From Halisarca cf. caerulea (lineage: Eukaryota; Porifera; Demospongiae; Chondrillida; Halisarcidae): DNA of 64,000 bases. The position numbers and the translations under genes were made by a program. Location of the stretch: assembly GCA_963170055.1 (NCBI GenBank), contig CAUJGJ010000287.1:328201-392200 (forward strand), read 5' to 3'. Positions 49,290 through 63,925 of the stretch are shown piece after piece; the first letter of the stretch is position 1, and every line of letters begins with the position of its first letter. A model generated the notes under the pieces. The model saw only the letters and a program-made list of their open reading frames with translations, was not told where the DNA came from and did not search any database.

Positions 49290-49490
49290 GTGCCATCATC
49301 CAAGTAGAAAACCTTGAATTTGGATGCCAATTATAAACTGGATATATACTAGCTTGTGAATTATTATGCAAAACAACAAAGGACCAATTGGATCACCCTG
49401 CTGGATACCTTCTGATGAAAGAATCTGTTCACCTTCCTGTAACAATACTGATGAGGCTGAGTATGTTAAGGAGATGAAAGATAGCAGCTC
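49290..49490 (-). pseudogene. Inverted RT fragment
   Basis: On the minus strand the segment reads GEQILSSEGIQQGDPIGPLLFCIIIHKLVY, the same RT block as EGIQQGDPLGPMLFCLTIHKLV in copy 1, but inverted relative to the fragments on both sides. It marks a rearranged nest. Confidence 0.75.
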
Positions 49491-49529
49491 CGAAATAATA
49501 TTAGCAATAATAACAATAATAATATAGGG

Positions 49530-50396
49530 AAAGAGGTTTGGCTTTGCATGTATGGAAACAAGACTTACCACCTGAGACACCTGTACCCAGCACATCTTGT
49601 AGTCAAAAAACTTGGGATAAACCAGGGATTGATGTCTTGTTTGACAGTATCTTTGCCTTGTATAGTGATGATGAATCCAAAGCTAGGCTGCTGGCTACCA
49701 ACTCAGCAGAATCTGGTGCATGGCTAAATGCCCCGCCAGTTTCTTCCCTGGGTCTGACGATGAGTGATGAAGCCATCAGAATTGCTGTGGGTTTGAGAGT
49801 TGGTGCACCGCTTGGGCAGACTCACCAGTGTGCCTTCTGTGGTGCAGAGGTTAACCAATTTGCCAGACATGGTCTCAGTTGCAGGTTTAGCCAAAGGAGA
49901 TTTTCATGCCATGCATAATGCTGTGAACAGTATCATCCATCACGCCCTCGCAGCTGCAAAACTCCCATCTCAGCTGGAGCCCACTGGACTTCACCGAGCA
50001 GATGGAAGGTGTCCTGATGGAATGACCATGGTCCCCTAGGAGCAGGGAAGGTACTTAGTGTGGGATGCTACATGCGTTGACACATTTTGCCAGTTGCACT
50101 GCAGGAGAGCTGCCATCGAGTCATGAGGTGCTGCTGCTTATGCGGAAGAGGAAAAGTACAAAAAGTATGCTCATCTCGACAGCATCTATAGATTTCAGCC
50201 AATTGCCATAGAAACCAGTGGCTCCATAGGTCCCAGATCCAGGGCTTTCCTGAGAGACCTTGGTGAAGAGGGTGACTGGGGAACCCAAATCGTTTGCCTT
50301 TTTGATGCAGAGGATCTCTGTCGCCGTCCAGGTCGGTAATGCAACCTCAGTGATTGGATCCCTCCCTGTCACAGTCAGTGACAACTTTGTTAATTA
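49530..50396 (+). pseudogene. 3' third of the YLDD retrotransposon family
   Basis: Preceded by an AATAATAACAATAATAAT tract (49499-49527). Contains KQDLPPETPVPS, ESGAWLNAPPVSSLGL, CAFCGAEVNQFARHGLSC and, after frameshifts, RCPDGMTMVP, YLVWDATCVDTF and QISVAVQVGNAT-like text. A stop interrupts it after the endonuclease motif. (TAA)n reappears at 50551-50585. Confidence 0.8.
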
Positions 50397-50596
50397 ATGC
50401 ATTGATCAGTATATATTATGTGGGTGGGTGAGTGTGCATTAATTTTGTAACTGATGTTTATGATATAGGCAAGGGTTTTAAGGTCATGTAATTTACTTAT
50501 ATATTCTAAACAATAATATAGGAAATTATATAAGTTTCATTATGTTTGTCATAATAATAATAATGAATAATAATAATAATAATATGATTCAATAGT

Positions 50597-52568
50597 AATA
50601 ACTAGTTGTGAACCAAGTTCAGAACCTCGCGATTGCTAAAACAAAAATTGAATTTTGAAATAGAAATTGAATTGTGTTCAATTCCATTTTGACTGCTGCT
50701 TATGAATTCAAAACTGATGTGTGTGCTCATGCTTTGAGTTATAAGGCTAGATTGCCAGTGCAATGGTATATTACAATGGCCATGCAGATGCAAAGTTAGC
50801 AGTTTTGTTGTTTACTCACTTGACACATGCTTGCAAGACACAGTGTGTAGACTACAGTATCAGTACTCGTGAAGCAAGGCTGTACGACAGTGTAACATTT
50901 GCAATTTGTGACATTTGACATTCAATTTGATTGAGTCATGCATCAGTGATTGACACAAATCTGTTGAGTTTTTATTTCTTCTGGTGACACTGCGTTAAAT
51001 TTGCATTGCCAAAATAAATGGTCACTTTTCATTGTATATGATTCAATTGAATTGCAATGCTTGGTTCAATTTGGCCTGCTTGAACATTCATATTGACACT
51101 AGCACTGAGCAATGCATGTGACATGTACCACTGCACATAATCTGCACAAGAAACCAATTTGCAGTCCATGGTGCTAGAAGTTAGTATTATAATTATGCTT
51201 CCTCAACATAATGCTATTGTCAATTTACCTGAACATATGCATTTGTAGACCTTGATTAATTCTGAATCAATAATATTGTAATTCATGTACCACCACACAA
51301 CTGCATGATCGAGTGATAGAAACGAAGTTGCAAACATTTTTGGTTTATTATTTGGTTCTATTTGAACAAACAGTCTGTTTTTTTTTTCAAGAATTAAGTC
51401 TGACTTTAAAATTTCTTTTGAATCCATGAACTTCATATTGATTGAACATACATCACACAATGTCATTTATAACTTGCTGCTCATACGTACATGAAATTTG
51501 TTTCTGTGATGTGTAGCCAATCTGCATGACATTGTGTTTTAGATGATTTGTATGTAAGTGCATTTAAATTTGTGGATTTGACATATTCAGGTGCTTGGAG
51601 TACAGTTGTGACACAGGCTGCTGTGTATAAAATAGGTTCAAATTTTGGGTTACATTAGATTTGTTTGATTGCGATGAAATCCATGGTTTCTGCAGAGGCT
51701 GTCTTCAGACACATTTCACATGGTATAATCCAATTAAAATCAGAATTTAACAAATATACATAAATGTGCATATACCGTTTATGTTCTAATTTTTCGTCAG
51801 AGCAATTGTCACGAAAAAACGTCATTTGGAATGGAATTGCAAGGTTTCTGAAAGGTGGTGAATAATTGGAATGGGGGGACAAATATTTAGAATCAATGAC
51901 GGCGAATTAGAACCATCAAAAAATAGATGTTTCTAGCTTGAGAACTGTTGCGCCCATTCGAGGATACCATGCACATATACAAGGAATTTCGAATGAAAAA
52001 TGAAAATCTTCCATGATTTGACGATTACTCAAACGAAATAAAAATGACAAATATAAACGAAGGAACAGCGGTTTCTCCAGTACGGTATATCAATGGCACA
52101 GCAAATGGCAGAATGAAGGCGGCCAGCCTGCGTGATGAATAATTAGGGTCTCTGACATACGTAGGATTAAAACACATGTTATTTCGTCATCAATTAGAAT
52201 GCTTTTCATCCCTTTTGGAGCCCATGACGAATATTTGGAATGAAGAAAAATTAGAGCATATATGGTATATAATCATTTGCTATATCAGTTTGAAAGTCCA
52301 CTGATGTCACATTATAATAATATTTGGCATAGCGGTGCATGTTCCATACATGTACTACATACATCTCTCAGACTTAGACTTCGACAAACAATAGTCAAGG
52401 TGAATACATCATGTGTTCAATTACATGTTTTCTTTGCTGTATTGCATGTATAATTTTAGAAAACGGCATACCAACAATACCAGCGAAAATGAGCTGCATG
52501 TATATATCAGGATGTTAAATGAAATGTGAAGTGTCAGTTTACATTCGATCAGGAACGTAACAGATTAT
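50597..52568 (-). repeat. Dispersed repeat X, copy C (inverted)
   Basis: Reverse complement of 3239-5204, including the nested MITE and the outermost part of the palindrome arm (AACGTAACAGATTATT at 52553-52568). The left edge joins a TAA-rich tract. Confidence 0.9.
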
Positions 52569-52681
52569 TAACAGCATCTTAAGGACCTCTTGGGCCCCAC
52601 GGCCGGGGATGGAGGAGGTTCCCTTTTGAGATCTTTAGTAGGCCTTTCTACACTTATCCTTGAGGGCAGAATTCCCCTCCC
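52569..52681 (+). repeat. 113-bp duplicate of retrotransposon copy 1 sequence
   Basis: AGCATCTTAAGGACCTCTTG... to CCCCATTCGTCCT appears to be identical to about 53686-53800 inside copy 1. It sits between repeat copy C and the 106-bp repeat, just upstream of copy 1. Confidence 0.92.
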
Positions 52682-52682
52682 C

Positions 52683-52795
52683 ATTCGTCCTACGACATAT
52701 TGGCCAAAATATACGATTAAGTGCGTGGGCTTCTCGATCAGACTCCCCTATACGACGGAAACAATTAACCTCGCTAAACCGCTCGGTAATTATTA
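52683..52795 (-). repeat. Inverted copy of the 2087-2192 repeat
   Basis: Reverse complement of 2087-2192; it runs directly into the AATTATTATTAATTATTATAATAAC tract that precedes retrotransposon copy 1. Confidence 0.85.
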
Positions 52796-52823
52796 TTAAT
52801 TATTATAATAACGGGATTTCAAG

Positions 52824-55766
52824 ATGGCGGCAGCGCCGCGCTGTCAATCTTTCTCTAATTCTCGGTGCTGCCCATGTATGAAGAAGGGTCGGTGTGTGAG
52901 ATGCTGCTGCGTGAGCAGGGGAACTCCTTGTATTGATTGCTGGCCGTCTATTGTCAATCCTAGCCGCTGTGAGAACCGTCAAGTACGCCGTGCGTTGCCA
53001 GCCGTTGAGCCTATGGTCAGCGTTGACAGCGCTCCCATTGATCCCCAACCAAGTATCCCTAGTTCTGATATACCATCTATTGACTTCCAGGAAGATATTG
53101 ATTCATTGGTAAGATTATTGAGTAGACCAATTAAGATCCTGAAAAGAATTCCTCGCCTTTCTAGAGTGACTGTTGCCAGGAAGCTCGCTGCTGTGATTGA
53201 GCAGGTAGTTTCTCGAAATGATGTTCCATCCTGGGTCAGATTGCTGTCCTTTCCCAAGAAGTGCCTTTGCACCCCGCGAAGAGGTGGCAAACGTTGGCGA
53301 TTGGCAACCCTAGTCAACGAGCAAATCTCCCAAGAGTCATCAACCATTTCACCAGAAACGCCGGCCATAGTTCGCGCCGCTTCATCGAGGCTTCCTAATC
53401 AGATGGACCAACTGGCTGCCAGAGTGTCAAGTAAGTTAGAGGATGGAGATTACAGAGGGGCCGTCAGGTTAGCATGTAGTGAGGATGTACTGGCAGAGCA
53501 CACCAGCCACACCTTGGATGCACTCAGAGTAATGCACCCCCCCGCACCCAATGCCCATAGATTTGATGACATTGTCATTGACTATAGGCCCTCTTCGCTT
53601 CTCCATTGAAAGTGAGGATATTTTGAAGGTAGTGTCATCATTTCCTAAAGGATCCGGTGGTGGCTTGGATGGCCTACTTCCACAGCATCTTAAGGACCTC
53701 TTGGGCCCCACGGCCGGGGATGGAGGAGGTTCCCTTTTGAGATCTTTAGTAGGCCTTTCTACACTTATCCTTGAGGGCAGAATTCCCCTCCCCATTCGTC
53801 CTCTCTTTGGAGCCAACCTCACTGCCCTTACCAAGAAGTCTGGCAGAATTCTTCCCATAGCAGTTGGCTGTACCTTGAGAAGACTAGCTTCTAACATGCC
53901 TTAAAGTCCATCCCTGAGAAGCTAGCCCCTCATCAGCTGGGATTTGGTGTGGGAGGAGGGTCAGAGGCAGCAGTTCATGCCGGTCGAGTGTACCTCAGTC
54001 ATCTGCAAGATGATAAGGCAATGGTCAAAGTGGACTTCCAGAATGCTTTTAATACCATCCGACGAGACAAAATGCTGAAAGCCATAGAGGAGTACATTCC
54101 GGATTTACTACCTTATGTGCATGCTGCGCATTCAATCCCATCGACCCTACTTTGGAATGGTGAGCAGGTGATTTCAGCTGAGGGAATTCAGCAGGGTGAC
54201 CCCCTTGGCCCCATGCTGTTTTGTCTCACTATTCACAAACTGGTTTCCAGCTTGTCTTCGGAATTCTCTGTTTTTTATCTGGATGATGGCACTCTTGGTG
54301 GTAATTTTGAAGACCTTCAGGCAGACTTGCACAGAATGGGGGTTGAGGGAGAAGCCTTAGGTCTGCACTTAAATGTGGCCAAGTCTGAACTGATAGCTCA
54401 TAGCCTTTCTACATTTAGCAATCATCCAACCTTTGCTGGACTCCAGCATGTTCATCCTGATCAAGCCATGTTGCTGGGTTCTCCCCTTGGGATTGAGGCC
54501 TTAGATGCATGCTTAGAGGCCCATCTTCGTCAGTTGCATCTGGTTGGTGAAAGACTCTGCCATCTCCAAACACAGGATGCCATGATCATCCTCCGGCACT
54601 CCTTTGCCATCCCCAAGCTGCTGCATGTATTGCGTACTTTTCCTGCTTTTTCTTCACCCCACTTAGCATCCTGGGACAACATCCTCATGTCAATTGTTTC
54701 CAGGATTATCAACATTGACTTTAGGTCAGATGATATAGCATGGCTACAGGCAACACTCCCAGTCAATTCAGGTGGTCTTGGGATCAGGCGTGCTTCCCAT
54801 CTTGCAACCTCCGCCTTCTTGGCATCTGCTGATGGAGCCGCAGTCTTGATGATGCAACTTCTACCAGCTGAATTGGCTTCCACTCCATACCCTGAGAGGG
54901 ATTCTGCCCTTTCCACATGGAAGATTGATTTGCCTGAGGAAACACCCCTTCCATCTGACACCAAGCGTCAGAAATCCTGGGATGAACCCAAGGTTCAGCT
55001 ATTGTTTGACACCCTCCTAGCCCGATGTGAAGACCAAGTCTCAAGAGTACGCCTCTTAGCAGCTGGAACCAGGGAATCTGGTGCTTGGCTCAACGCACCA
55101 CCGATTTCCTCACTTGGTTTGCGCATGTCCAATGACACTGTACGCATTGCCAGTGGCCTAAGAGTTGGTGCTCCTCTATGCATGGCTCACATGTGTAGCT
55201 CCTGTGGGACACAGGTAGATGAATATGGCCACCATGGCCTTAGCTGCAGATTTAGCCAGGGAAGAACTTCCCGCCATCAATCATTGAATAACATCATCCA
55301 CCACTCCATGGCATCAGCCAATGTCCCCAGTAGGCTGGAACCCTCTGGCCTGTACAGGTCAGATGGGAACCGCCCGGATGGGGTGACAATGACTCCATGG
55401 TCAAATGGAAGGCTATTAGTGTGGGATGCAACCTGCGTAGACTCATTCTGTGACTCCCACAGGCAGGCAGCCTCACTGGAGGCCGGAGGGGCTGCTGCAC
55501 AGGCAGAAAGAAACAAGGCAAGAAAGTACGCGCACCTGGATAGAGCCTATATGTTTCAGCCTGTGGCATTCGAGACATGTGGTACCACGGGTCCAGAGTC
55601 CCTGCCCTTCCTGCAGGAGCTAGGGAGGCGCCTGAGAAGAGCCACTGGAGAGCCAAACTCCTATTCGTACTTGTTGCAACGCCTGTCTGTAGCCATCCAA
55701 GTGGGCAATTGTGTATCTGTTTTGGGGTCCCTCCCATGTGATTCACAGTCCCTTGACATGGCATGA
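52824..55766 (+). pseudogene. Non-LTR retrotransposon copy 1 (RT + putative restriction-like endonuclease), frameshifted
   Basis: A near-full-length copy whose frame is broken twice, near 53595-53610 and near 53890-53905, giving three reading-frame blocks: 52824-53609, about 53600-53904, and 53949-55766. In order: a Cys-rich box (CCPCMKKGRCVRC, about residues 14-42), a linker with KILKRIPRLSRVTVA and FPKKCL blocks, then reverse transcriptase with KVDFQNAFNTIRRD, EGIQQGDPLGPMLF and the active site FYLDDGTLGG (about 54270-54300), a Cys/His knuckle (CSSC...HGLSC, about 55198-55250), then DGNRPDGVT and LVWDATCVD (about 55366-55440), read as a PD-type restriction-like endonuclease. No apurinic-type endonuclease domain precedes the RT. 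The 5' flank has TAA/ATT tracts and the 3' flank (TAA)n. Clade not assigned; endonuclease call is inference. Confidence 0.85.
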
Positions 55767-55993
55767 TTAATTTTCCTGCATGCTTATTATTGCAATATGT
55801 GTACATGTGTATAATAATAATAATAATAAATGTATGTTGTAGGTGTACTGTTTTGTTTCTGTATGCGTATACACGTGTTGTTATTATTATTTATGGCATT
55901 TTCTCATTACATATTATTTTGAAGACATGAATTTCACCCTTATCATTATATATATATTGTATCAGTCTGTTTCATTTAAAAATTATAATAGTA

Positions 55994-58900
55994 ATAACTC
56001 TCGATTAGCCCGTTGCTGCCCATGCATGAAGAATGGTCGGTGTGTTAGGTGCAAATGTGTCAGAAGAGGTACTCCTTGCTTTGATTGTTGGCCGTCCTTA
56101 ACAAATCCGGTAAGATATCAAAATTCTATCCATTCGAACGCTGTGGCTACCACGTGCCAGTTGAATTCAAATACTTCAAACAGCACCACCGATGCGGTTT
56201 CGAATGTGCCGGCTTCTCAATTTTTTACTGATCAACAGAGCTCTCAACTCTCACGCATTGTGCGTGAGACACACGCATCAGCACCACAGCTCACGCTCAC
56301 ACGCATCAGTGTCACCTTTCTCACGCAATAATCAGTTGGCAATTAAGGCTACACACATTAATGTAAACTTTGTCACACATCAATGAGGTGGCAGCTACAG
56401 TAGCTACTGGTACCACTTCCACTTCCCAAACTAGGCCAGTGTGGTTCAAAGGGTATTTTAGCCATGCCATAAGCATAATATCCTTACTATTTACCATGCA
56501 AATTTTGAAATTCTTTCTGAAAAAGCATTATTGTTGCATATTATTACATTTAGTATATTTGATGGTTAACTTGAAAGCATGTCTCACTCGTAAGTATAGT
56601 AATCTCACTCATTCTAATACAAGATCTCACACATGGGGCACACAAAGGGTTGAGAGCTCTGGATCAATCACCTGATGATTTGCTTCAGCACGGTGACAGA
56701 GCTCAAGACTCTTCAGTGTCCACGGATACTGATCGTCTTGTTGATCGTCTTGTTGGTTTTCTAGGTCAGCCCACGGCTTTGCTCAAAAGAATCCCGCGGC
56801 TATCGAGAATAACTGTGGCAATCAAGCTTTCGTCCATAATTGAGAATATTATTTCCAATAACGATTTTGCATCATGGTCAAGATTGCTTCAATTTCCAAA
56901 GAAATGTTTGTTTAGACCTCAAAGGGGAGGCAGGCGATGGAAGCTAGCACAACTAGTTAACAACAACGTCTCTCGGGAGCTCACAGTCACCAACAATGAC
57001 CCCATACCAAGCGTTCACAATCAAAGAACTCGATCTAACACTGACAAACCTGGCCATGCCATGGAGGTTCTGATGAATAGGGTATCTATGAAGCTGGAGG
57101 AAGCAGACTATAGAGGTGCTGTCAGATTGGTGAGTTCTGAGGATGTCATTGCGGATCGGTCTGACGCCACTCTTGCCGCACTGAGGAAGAAACATCCCCC
57201 ACCCCATATTGAATCCTCCATGCCAGAAGCAGTGAATGAGTCGGTGTTGCCTTTCACCATAGATGCAGCTCAAATTTCCAAAGCAATCATGTCTTTCCCA
57301 AGTGGCTCAAGCGGAGGATGCGATGGCCTACTACCACAGCATTTAAAAGATCTTGTAGGTCCGTCAGCTGGTGATGGGGGGGTGCGGCTCTTGAAGGCTT
57401 TGGAGAGCTTAATCACCCTCATCCTGGAGGGTAGAACACCAAGTGAAATTCAACCCATTTTTTTTGGAGCTTCATTGACACCTTTGAAGAAAAAGAGTGG
57501 GGGCATCCGTCCCATTGCAGTTGGTTGCACAATTAGGAGACTGGCATCCAAGTGCGCCATCACCCACGCCCTCGGTTCCACTCCCCAACTCCTGTCTCCT
57601 CATCAGCTTGGGTTTGGGATACCAGGGGGAGTGGAGGCAGCGGTTCACGCATGTAGAGTGTACGCTAACCATCTCCCACCAGAAAAAGCGATTCTGAAGG
57701 TGGACTTCGAGAATGCCTTCAACAGCATTAGGAGGGATAAAATTCTCCGTGCTGTTGAAAGGTATATCCCAGACCTACTCCCATATGTCATGTCCGCGTA
57801 CTCCAAGCCATCAATCCTCCTGTGGGAGAGCATCCAATTGGCCTCGGCTGAAGGCATTCAACAAGGAGACCGAATTGGGCCTTTGCTGTTCTGTATTGCC
57901 ATCCACGACCTTGTGTCGGCCTTATCATCCGAATTCAAGGTTTTTTATCTGGATGATGGCACCATTGGAGGTTCTCCAGAGTCTCTGACTGCGGACTTGA
58001 GGACCATTGAGGAGAAAGGACAGGAGCTCGGCCTGTGTCTCAATGTCATGAAGTCCGAGTTGATTTGCACTGATAGATCAGCAATGCAGAGTTTTCTTTT
58101 GGAGTTTCCAGGTCTGCAGCCGATGTCGCCCAATGAAGCAGTACTTTTGGGATCCCCTTTGGGTGATGGTTCCATGACCGCAGTACTTGAATCTCAACTA
58201 CAGCAACTTAAGGTTGTTGGGGAGCGATTGTGTTATCTCCAAACTCATGATGCCTTAACAATACTCCGCAATTCCTTTGCCATCCCAAAGCTCCTCCACA
58301 TACTGCGTACATCCCCTGCTTTTATGTCTCCATTGCTGTTGTCCTGGGATAACCTATTGCTTTCCATCTTTTCCAGAATTACCAACATCGATTTCAATCC
58401 TGAGGATCCCTCCTGGATTCAGGCTACTCTACCAGTCAGATGTGGTGGTCTTGGCATCAGAAGAGCTTCCTTCCTTGCCCCCTCTGCCTTCTTGGCTTCA
58501 GCTGAAGGAGCTTCCGTTTTGGTGCGAGACTTATTACCAGTTCATTTGGCCAACTTCCCTATCTCCAACTATCCTGAGAGGGATTCTGCCTTGGCTACTT
58601 GGAGCAAGGATCTATCACCATTACATACTCCAAATACATCTAGCTCACAGAGAATGTGGGAGGAACCAAGGGTGGCGTCTGTCCTCGATTCTCTTTTGGC
58701 AACAGGTGATCAGGAGTCCACAGCAAGACTTTTAGCTGCTAGCTCCAATGAGTCCGGTGCATGGCTGCATGCACCTCCGATCTCTTCGCTTGGGCTCCGA
58801 ATGAGTAATGATGCTGTCAGAATTGCTGTGGGCCTGAGAGTTGGAGCACCTCTGTGTCAGCCTCACACCTGTGCCCATTGTGGTAAGGGGGTGGACCAGT

Positions 58901-59448
58901 TTGGTAGACACGGCCTTAGTTGCAAGTCCAGTCAGGGGAGGAGGTCTCGTCACCAAGCTATCAATAACATTGTCTTGCACTCTCTTGCATCTGCCAACAT
59001 CCCTTCCAGACTGGAACCATCTGGACTTCATCGTTCGGATGGCAAACGTCCAGATGGGGTATCTCTGGTTCCTTGGTCTGCAGGAAAATACCTTGTATGG
59101 GACGCTACATGCGTTGACACATTCAGTCCATCCAACCTCCAACAATCTAAAGATGTGTCTGGGGGCGCAGCTGCCAAGGCTGAAGGCGTGAAGACCAGCA
59201 AATACTCTCATCTCGATAGGGTTTACAACTTTCAGCCCATTGCTTTCGAGACCTGTGGTAGCACAGGGCCATCATCTGAGGCCTTTCTGAGGGACTTGGG
59301 GAGGAGGCTGAGGATGGCTACAGGAGAGCCAAAGTCATACACCTACTTACTTCAGCGACTCTCAGTTGCCATCCAGGTTGGGAATGCTGCCAGTGTGATG
59401 GGAACGCTTCCATCTGATTCCCAGGACATTGATTTTGATGTTGATTGA
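55994..59448 (+). mobile_element. Non-LTR retrotransposon copy 2, RT/endonuclease frame open for 930 codons
   Basis: Second long copy of the same family, 230 bp downstream of copy 1. The Cys-rich box (RCCPCMKNGRCVRC, 56008-56110) lies 5', then a foldback insertion (about 56237-56660) interrupts the linker, after which 56650-59448 stays open to the TGA. Motifs: KRIPRLSRITVAIKL, FPKKCLFRPQRGGRRW, KVDFENAFNSIRRDK, EGIQQGDRIGPLLF, FYLDDGTIGG (about 57940-57970), knuckle CAHC...HGLSC (about 58870-58925), KRPDGVSLVPW and VWDATCVDTF (about 59045-59125). The product is closely similar to copy 1, yet many substitutions separate them, so they are distinct insertions and not a recent duplication. The frame entering at 56650 has no ATG; the natural start was upstream and this copy lacks an aligned start codon. 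Confidence 0.87.
56237..56660. mobile_element. MITE-like foldback inserted in retrotransposon copy 2
   Basis: The left edge AGAGCTCTCAAC and right edge GTTGAGAGCTCT are perfect 12-bp inverted ends. Just inside the left end is a perfect hairpin TCTCACGCA-TTG-TGCGTGAGA. The interior has repeated CACACGCATCA-type and TCTCACTC-type strings and stop codons in the reading frame of the host element. Copy 1 has no counterpart of this segment. No transposase is encoded. Confidence 0.6.
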
Positions 59449-59499
59449 CGCCTGTCCCCCTTTATTTTGTTTGAATTATTATTTATATATGGTGCATGT

Positions 59500-59552
59500 G
59501 TATGTGTTAGAGTATGTGTTAGAGTATGTGTTAGAGTATGTGTTAGAATATG
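59500..59552. repeat. 12-bp tandem repeat in 3' flank of retrotransposon copy 2
   Basis: About four copies of AGAGTATGTGTT lie 50 bp after the stop codon of copy 2 and are followed by an ATAATAGTAATAATAATAG tract (59557-59583). Confidence 0.8.
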
Positions 59553-59583
59553 ACATTATAATAGTAATAATAATAGTAATAGC

Positions 59584-60623
59584 TATTTCTTAACATTGGC
59601 GTAGGAATGACTTGTATTTTGGGGGGGCTTATTCAATATCATGTGCAGTTCATGTGCAGTATAATAGCTTGTTTAATATATCATCAGGCAAACATTGGGG
59701 GGGCTATAGCCCCTCCAGCCCCCATGGTTCCTACACCTATGCTTAATATCTGTGGCTTGGGACACTTATCCTAAAGTGTCGGACATCTTGCCATATTCAT
59801 TTATCTGTTTTAGGCTGAAGGGGTCCCTAGTTGACTCACTGGACCCATTGTTAGGCCTGCTTATTGATCCACAACCTTTGAACCACATGCACATATCAGC
59901 TTTTCTATCCTATTAATTACTGCTAAACCCAACCACCCTAGTCTTGTGAACCAGACACTACTCGCCCACATCCCCCCCTGTGTGGGCGAATAGGGTCTGG
60001 CTACGCGAGACTATAACCACCCCTCAAAACTCACCTGCCCCATTAATTAAATATTATATTATTGCCAAAATTCACACACCATATGTATGACCACAAGGTT
60101 TTATCACTATACAGCCTCCACACTCTTTTCCATCATAATCATCTTTCAATTCACTGGATGCACTCATAAATAATATGTGCTTCACTCCAAGTATATGTAC
60201 TGGGTGTTTAGTCACATGTGTACATACATGCAGGGCTCGGCACAATGCTCAGTTTGAACAATCTGCATATTACTATGTTACTCCCATTAATTTTTATCTT
60301 GGTTTGCAGGGTAGGTATGATGTGTATTGAGTATGATAATTATAATCATTGCACTGTGTAGAATATAATAGCCAGCCATTTTATCGTATGAAAGTATGGA
60401 CTATTACAGTACTACTATTATATTGTATAACTGTATAGTACAATGTCATAAATATTATCGGTGTAGTAATGATCGAAGTGATGTGACTGTACGTGATTAC
60501 AGGGTTCAGAGTTTACACAGGTTGATATCTGAGAACTCACCGAGAATATCTTCGTCCAGTCTGAGTGGGTGGCCCAGTGCTCGAATACTACCATAACGAA
60601 CGCTTTGCCTGAGTGACTGTACT
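59584..60623. other. Spacer and putative SQOR promoter
   Basis: A foldback with GGGGGGGCT...AGCCCCTCC ends is at 59592-59742 and the hairpin MITE at 59939. The SQOR promoter is expected within the last 300 bp; no TATA box or clear motif found. Confidence 0.5.
59939..60013. mobile_element. AGTCTC/AGCCAGACC hairpin MITE
   Basis: TAGTCTTGTGAACCAGACAC and GGGTCTGGCTACGCGAGACT ends with CGCCCACA/TGTGGGCG inside; third member of the hairpin family. Confidence 0.75.
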
Positions 60624-63925
<3,302 letters not shown>

